In this document: positions 60,482 to 64,000 of the stretch, piece after piece
Layout: each line of letters opens with the position of its first letter
Numbering within the stretch: the stretch's first letter is position 1
Position numbers and translations under genes: made by a program
Source: Capsulimonas corticalis
Lineage (GTDB): Bacteria; Armatimonadota; Armatimonadia; Armatimonadales; Capsulimonadaceae
Reading direction: 5' to 3'
NCBI RefSeq assembly: GCF_003574315.2
Contig: NZ_AP025739.1
Coordinates: 6,510,001 to 6,574,000, forward strand
DNA: 64,000 bases
The notes under the pieces: model-generated
Told to the model about the DNA's origin: nothing
Seen by the model: only the letters and a program-made list of their open reading frames with translations
Database searches by the model: none

Positions 60482-63117
60482 CAACTCCGATCGGACACAG
60501 ATCCACACTCCGTATTTCCTACACACTCGCCGGCGTCGCCCTATGGAGCGCCGGCCTCTCCCCCGCCCGCTCCGCCGACGCAAGCCAGTCAGCCCCCACC
60601 CTGGCGCAGGCCCTCGCCCACGCCGCGCCGCCGAAGTCGGATCTTTATATCACCGTGAATGCACACAAAGTCTCCCTGCCCAAAGACGCTCCCGCCCCAG
60701 CGGCCGGCGATACGGCGGCGCAGATCGCCGCGGAGTATGGCCGGCTGGTGACCGGTTTCGGAAGGGTGGACGCCATCACGGCCACGACATTTGTTGTCGT
60801 GAACTCGCCGCCGCTCAAGCCGGATCCGTACGACGGCATGGAGCCCAAGCAGCTGATCAAAATCCTGACATCCGGATTTGTCGACGGCCAGTGGAAGGAT
60901 TTTTTGAGCGAGCGCGGCGTGGGATACGCCGATCTGACGACCGACAATCAGCGCGCGGCGTTTGAGGCGCTCTTTCCAGATGGCGTGATGAAGATCGCGC
61001 GCGGCGGAGCGAAGAAAGAGATCCAGGGCGCGGAGCTGCGCCAGGCGCGCCTCCGCCTGACTTATGTGACGAGCGTCGCCCTGCCCATCTCCGGAAAAAC
61101 GGACGAGCACGTCTTTACCGGCGGGGACATCCGGGCCGCCGGCCCCGAGCCATACAAGATGGAAAACTTGCCGTTTTCCGATGTGGACCGCGAGTATGGG
61201 GTCGAGGTTCGATCCCGCAAACCCGCCGTCGCCAAACCGACCGATCTGGATGAAGACGACCCGGCGTTTCACCCGCTGGTCCCCGTGGCGGGATGGAAAA
61301 CGGTGGAGGATGTCATTCGGGCGATCGCCGCCGCGACAGGCCGTGAGATCTACGCCGATCCCCGGTACGCCGCAAAGTCCGTGACGCTGCTTGGCGCAAA
61401 AGGCGCTGTCCGCGCGATCGATCTCATGCGCGCGCTGGCGCTGTGTGTCGGCGGGACCTATCGGCAAGTCGGTCCCGCGTTCGTGCTGACAAACGACATC
61501 ATCGGCCTTGGCTCCAAGCACGAGCTCTGGCGGCTCTTCGAATCGAGAGCGGCGGCGATGGTCGCCGCGCCGCCGGCCGCGCCCACCACATATACGCAGC
61601 AAGATATTCGCTGGACAAGCGACGAGATCTCACCAACGCAAACGCAGATCGACGACTATTGGAAGAAGTGGCGCGAGGATCCCAGATCCGCGCGGAGCGA
61701 CTCGCTGGAGCTGTATCTCCCACTCCAAGATCTCAGCGCGACGCAGCTGTCCGCCGTGCGCGAGCTCCAAGCGCAGGCGGTAAAGGCCGGACAGGTCCAT
61801 ACGACGCTGGAGGGAACCATCCTGGTGCAGTCCGAGCCGGTCGTACAGGCCATTCTGCCGGCGCTCGACGCGCCCGTCATCCTCTACGACACTTACGACA
61901 ACCTGCTGCCGCCACCGCCACATAACTCCCGGGCAATCCATGAGCGGGAGGAGAAGTTACGGCAGTCCCGACAGAGCGCCGCGGGCGCGAAGGAAGATAA
62001 GCCTCAGTCGCTCGCCGCGCTCCTCGCGGGCTTCGCGCGGCGGGCCGTTCGTCTGGAGCCGAAATCCGGCGCGGAGGTTACGGACGACCTTGCCCGGATG
62101 CACGATCTCGGTATGAACGAACTCTGGCTGAAGATCACTCCTGGTACGGACACCGAGAGCGACGACGATTCGATCCGCCTTCTCCAGCAGACGATCGTCG
62201 CGGCGAAGGCGGCGAAAATCGCCGTCTATCCCGATATCTCCTTGTTCGTCTGGCGCAAATACGCCGGCGATGAATTCCTGGATCGAACGGTGACGGACCG
62301 CACTCCGATGGACGAAAACCTGCTGTCTCCTCCGCCGCCTCCAAACGTCATCAACCCCGTGTCGCTCGTCGCCCCCAAGGTCGGAGAGCGCCTCTCCGAG
62401 CTGATCGGCCGAACGTCGCGCGTGGACGGCGTAGCCGGCATGGTTTGGGACAATATGACGCCGCGCGGCTACGAACAGCGCGCGCAATTCGATTCCGATT
62501 GGGGAACTGGCGCCCCGCTGGGATATTCGGTCCCTGCCCGTCTCGCGTTTCTGCGCAAAACACACGCCGACCCGATCGACACGCATAACAACTCGTTTAC
62601 CGCCACACGCGCCCACGTCGCCGTTCCCGGCTTCGACGACGACCAGAGCTACGAGCAGCGATTGTACGAGGATTGGCGAAAATTTCGGATCTCCCTCGGC
62701 CAGATGGCCGTCCACTCGCTCACCAGCGCGCTGCCCGACGCATTCCTCTCCGGGCCAAACCGCCTCCCGCTGCTGGCGCTTCCCGCGAACAATCCGATGG
62801 AGGATCTCTACGGATCGTGGGACGATTTCGCGAAGCCGTCTCCCGCCCTCGAATTGGTCCCCTGGATCGGGCCTGACGGAAAGCCCATCCCCGGAACGGA
62901 ACGCGGACACCTGCGCTCCTCCCTTGTCTATCGGACGGTGTACGTCACCGCATGGCCCGGCGCGTCATCCAGTCAGATCGCCGCTCGGGTGATCGAAACG
63001 CTTGAGACCGACGCCCGAAACGGCGAAAAAAACATCGTGATCGACAGCATCGCCGATCCCCATTCGCTGGAAACCCTGTCCGACGCCGTATCAGCATCCG
63101 CCGGCGACCATCCGTAG
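60478..63117 (+). CDS. Large secreted protein, tandem family member 2
   Basis: 879 residues from a GTG start at 60478. Signal region ISYTLAGVALWSAGLSPARS. Same layout as member 1: LAQALAHAAPPKSDLYITVN, APAAGDTAAQIAAEYGRLVT, then FEALFPDGVMKIA. The STN-like part is at ~273-345 (WKTVEDVIRAIAAATGREIY, DPRYAAKSVTLLG). The barrel-like part (~530-870) has DLARMHDLGMNELWLKITPG, KIAVYPDISLFVWRKYAG and VDGVAGMVWDNMTPRGYEQR. The shared D-x-x-x-L-x-x-x-ELWL and MxWxxxTPxGYE blocks mark conserved barrel sites. The third member begins 10 nt after its stop. Confidence 0.7.
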   Translation: MTTPIGHRSTLRISYTLAGVALWSAGLSPARSADASQSAPTLAQALAHAAPPKSDLYITVNAHKVSLPKDAPAPAAGDTAAQIAAEYGRLVTGFGRVDAITATTFVVVNSPPLKPDPYDGMEPKQLIKILTSGFVDGQWKDFLSERGVGYADLTTDNQRAAFEALFPDGVMKIARGGAKKEIQGAELRQARLRLTYVTSVALPISGKTDEHVFTGGDIRAAGPEPYKMENLPFSDVDREYGVEVRSRKPAVAKPTDLDEDDPAFHPLVPVAGWKTVEDVIRAIAAATGREIYADPRYAAKSVTLLGAKGAVRAIDLMRALALCVGGTYRQVGPAFVLTNDIIGLGSKHELWRLFESRAAAMVAAPPAAPTTYTQQDIRWTSDEISPTQTQIDDYWKKWREDPRSARSDSLELYLPLQDLSATQLSAVRELQAQAVKAGQVHTTLEGTILVQSEPVVQAILPALDAPVILYDTYDNLLPPPPHNSRAIHEREEKLRQSRQSAAGAKEDKPQSLAALLAGFARRAVRLEPKSGAEVTDDLARMHDLGMNELWLKITPGTDTESDDDSIRLLQQTIVAAKAAKIAVYPDISLFVWRKYAGDEFLDRTVTDRTPMDENLLSPPPPPNVINPVSLVAPKVGERLSELIGRTSRVDGVAGMVWDNMTPRGYEQRAQFDSDWGTGAPLGYSVPARLAFLRKTHADPIDTHNNSFTATRAHVAVPGFDDDQSYEQRLYEDWRKFRISLGQMAVHSLTSALPDAFLSGPNRLPLLALPANNPMEDLYGSWDDFAKPSPALELVPWIGPDGKPIPGTERGHLRSSLVYRTVYVTAWPGASSSQIAARVIETLETDARNGEKNIVIDSIADPHSLETLSDAVSASAGDHP

Positions 63118-63127
63118 GACCAACACC

Positions 63128-64000
63128 ATGTATCACCGCCTATTCGCCATCGCGATCTTCGCCAGCCTCAGCCTCGCCGCGCACGCCGACGACGCCAAGC
63201 CGAAACTGCCCACGCTTGCCCAGGCGCTCGCGCAGGCGGCGGCTCCAAAGTCGGAATTGTATCTTTCCGTGGACGCCGATCAGGTTATGCTGCCTAAGGA
63301 CGCGCCGCCTCCCGCTCCCGGCGATACCGTGGCGCAGATCGCGACGGAGTATGGCCGTCTGGTGAGCGGATTTGGCGACGTGTCTGTGGTTGCGCCCCAC
63401 ACGATCACCGTCGTCAACGTCCCCCCAGATACTCCTAATCCCTATGACGGCATGGATCCGAAACAGCTTCTCAAACTGCTGACGGCCGGGTTTAAGGCGG
63501 GCCAATGGAAGGCGTTCCTGAGTGAAAACGGCATTGGATACGCGGATCTGCTCACCGACGATCAGCGGTCCCTGTTCGAGGCGCTCTTTCCCGGCGGCGT
63601 TCTGAAAGCGCGGCGCCCTGCGGATGATACGAGTAAGGAAGTGTCGGGAGACGATCTGCGGCTGGCGCATCTGCGCCTCGCCTACGTCGGCTCCATGGCG
63701 CTCGCCGTTACGGGAAAGCCCAACGAGCATGTCTTCACCGGCGCGAACGCCCCGCACCTTGGGCCGGCGACATACGAGATGGAAAATTCGCAAGCCTACA
63801 ACGCCGATCATGAGTACGGCGCCGATGTCCGCACGATCCGCGCGAACGAGCTGAAGCCCAGCGATCTGGACAACGATGACGGCGCCTGGCGCGTCGATGT
63901 CCCCATGGCGGGAGTAAAAACGGTGGATGACCTCATTCGGGTGATCGCCGCCGCCACCCAGCGCGAGGTCTACGCCGATCCCCGGTACGCCGCAAAGCCC
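63128..64000 (+). CDS. Large secreted protein, tandem family member 3 (cut by window end)
   Basis: 291 residues are visible from the ATG at 63128 (TAGGA upstream); the gene continues past the window. Signal peptide LFAIAIFASLSLAAHA. It starts LPTLAQALAQAAAPKSELYL and contains KDAPPPAPGDTVAQIATEYG, then YADLLTDDQRSLFEALFPGG. It ends in the STN-like segment (LIRVIAAATQREVYADPRYA). It is closer to member 2 than to member 1 at most motif positions. Function unknown, as for its relatives. Confidence 0.72.
   Translation, partial: MYHRLFAIAIFASLSLAAHADDAKPKLPTLAQALAQAAAPKSELYLSVDADQVMLPKDAPPPAPGDTVAQIATEYGRLVSGFGDVSVVAPHTITVVNVPPDTPNPYDGMDPKQLLKLLTAGFKAGQWKAFLSENGIGYADLLTDDQRSLFEALFPGGVLKARRPADDTSKEVSGDDLRLAHLRLAYVGSMALAVTGKPNEHVFTGANAPHLGPATYEMENSQAYNADHEYGADVRTIRANELKPSDLDNDDGAWRVDVPMAGVKTVDDLIRVIAAATQREVYADPRYAAKP

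Overview
The window is GC-rich bacterial chromosome with many secreted carbohydrate-active enzymes, PEP-CTERM sorting signals, Tat signals, ricin-type lectin domains, ankyrin/WD40 proteins and lineage-specific paralogue families. This mix resembles Armatimonadota (Capsulimonas-like soil or plant-surface bacteria). No rRNA or marker gene is present, so the placement is an inference of moderate confidence. I see no tRNA, rRNA, CRISPR array or insertion sequence.

Layout. 1-8.9 kb: a glycan-degradation locus. A GH76 gene (cut by the window edge) and a GH43 gene diverge from one regulatory region, and a second transcript carries two near-duplicate GH76-lectin genes plus an SGNH-hydrolase-lectin gene. 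All three promoters carry the same ATGGNNCCAT-type palindrome beside the -35 box. 8.9-15.6 kb: a TsaA/TrmO-like gene, then an accessory block of small membrane proteins (three paralogues), two secreted beta-propeller-like paralogues and helical-repeat proteins. 15.6-17.6 kb: a divergent FMN reductase / flavin monooxygenase pair. 17.6-28.7 kb: ankyrin and WD40-ankyrin proteins, a chemoreceptor, a Pro/Ala-rich membrane protein and small hypotheticals. 28.8-31 kb: a YhcG/DUF1016 nuclease-like gene, an acetyltransferase, and a VOC gene behind a consensus promoter with a 31-nt palindrome.

31-36 kb is the most unusual part: two consecutive A-B-C cassettes of microcystin-dependent-protein/tail-collar genes (six genes). 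Each cassette follows a related promoter and a related ~50-nt structured leader; a DUF6916 gene opens the second cassette and a Tat-exported protein follows it. A GNAT gene and a 1001-residue beta-helix/Ig-repeat surface protein come next. There are no phage head, portal or terminase genes, so this is a host-type cluster rather than a prophage. 39-45 kb: a PEP-CTERM protein, a broken small gene, a putative glycosidase under a LacI-type operator, and an iron alcohol dehydrogenase with a TetR/NemR-like regulator. 45-53.6 kb: small accessory genes, including a gene broken by one in-frame stop, a stand-alone HflX N-domain, an ankyrin-CPCC protein and a second secreted GH43. 53.8-55.7 kb: a lower-GC two-gene unit whose products share an INAxN(V/I)AxG motif. 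56.6 kb to the end: three tandem paralogues of a large secreted family I cannot name, with a carboxypeptidase-regulatory-like domain protein between the first two.

Reading: a saprophyte with glycan foraging in the first 9 kb and at 41 and 51 kb, and accessory or conflict-like gene blocks between.
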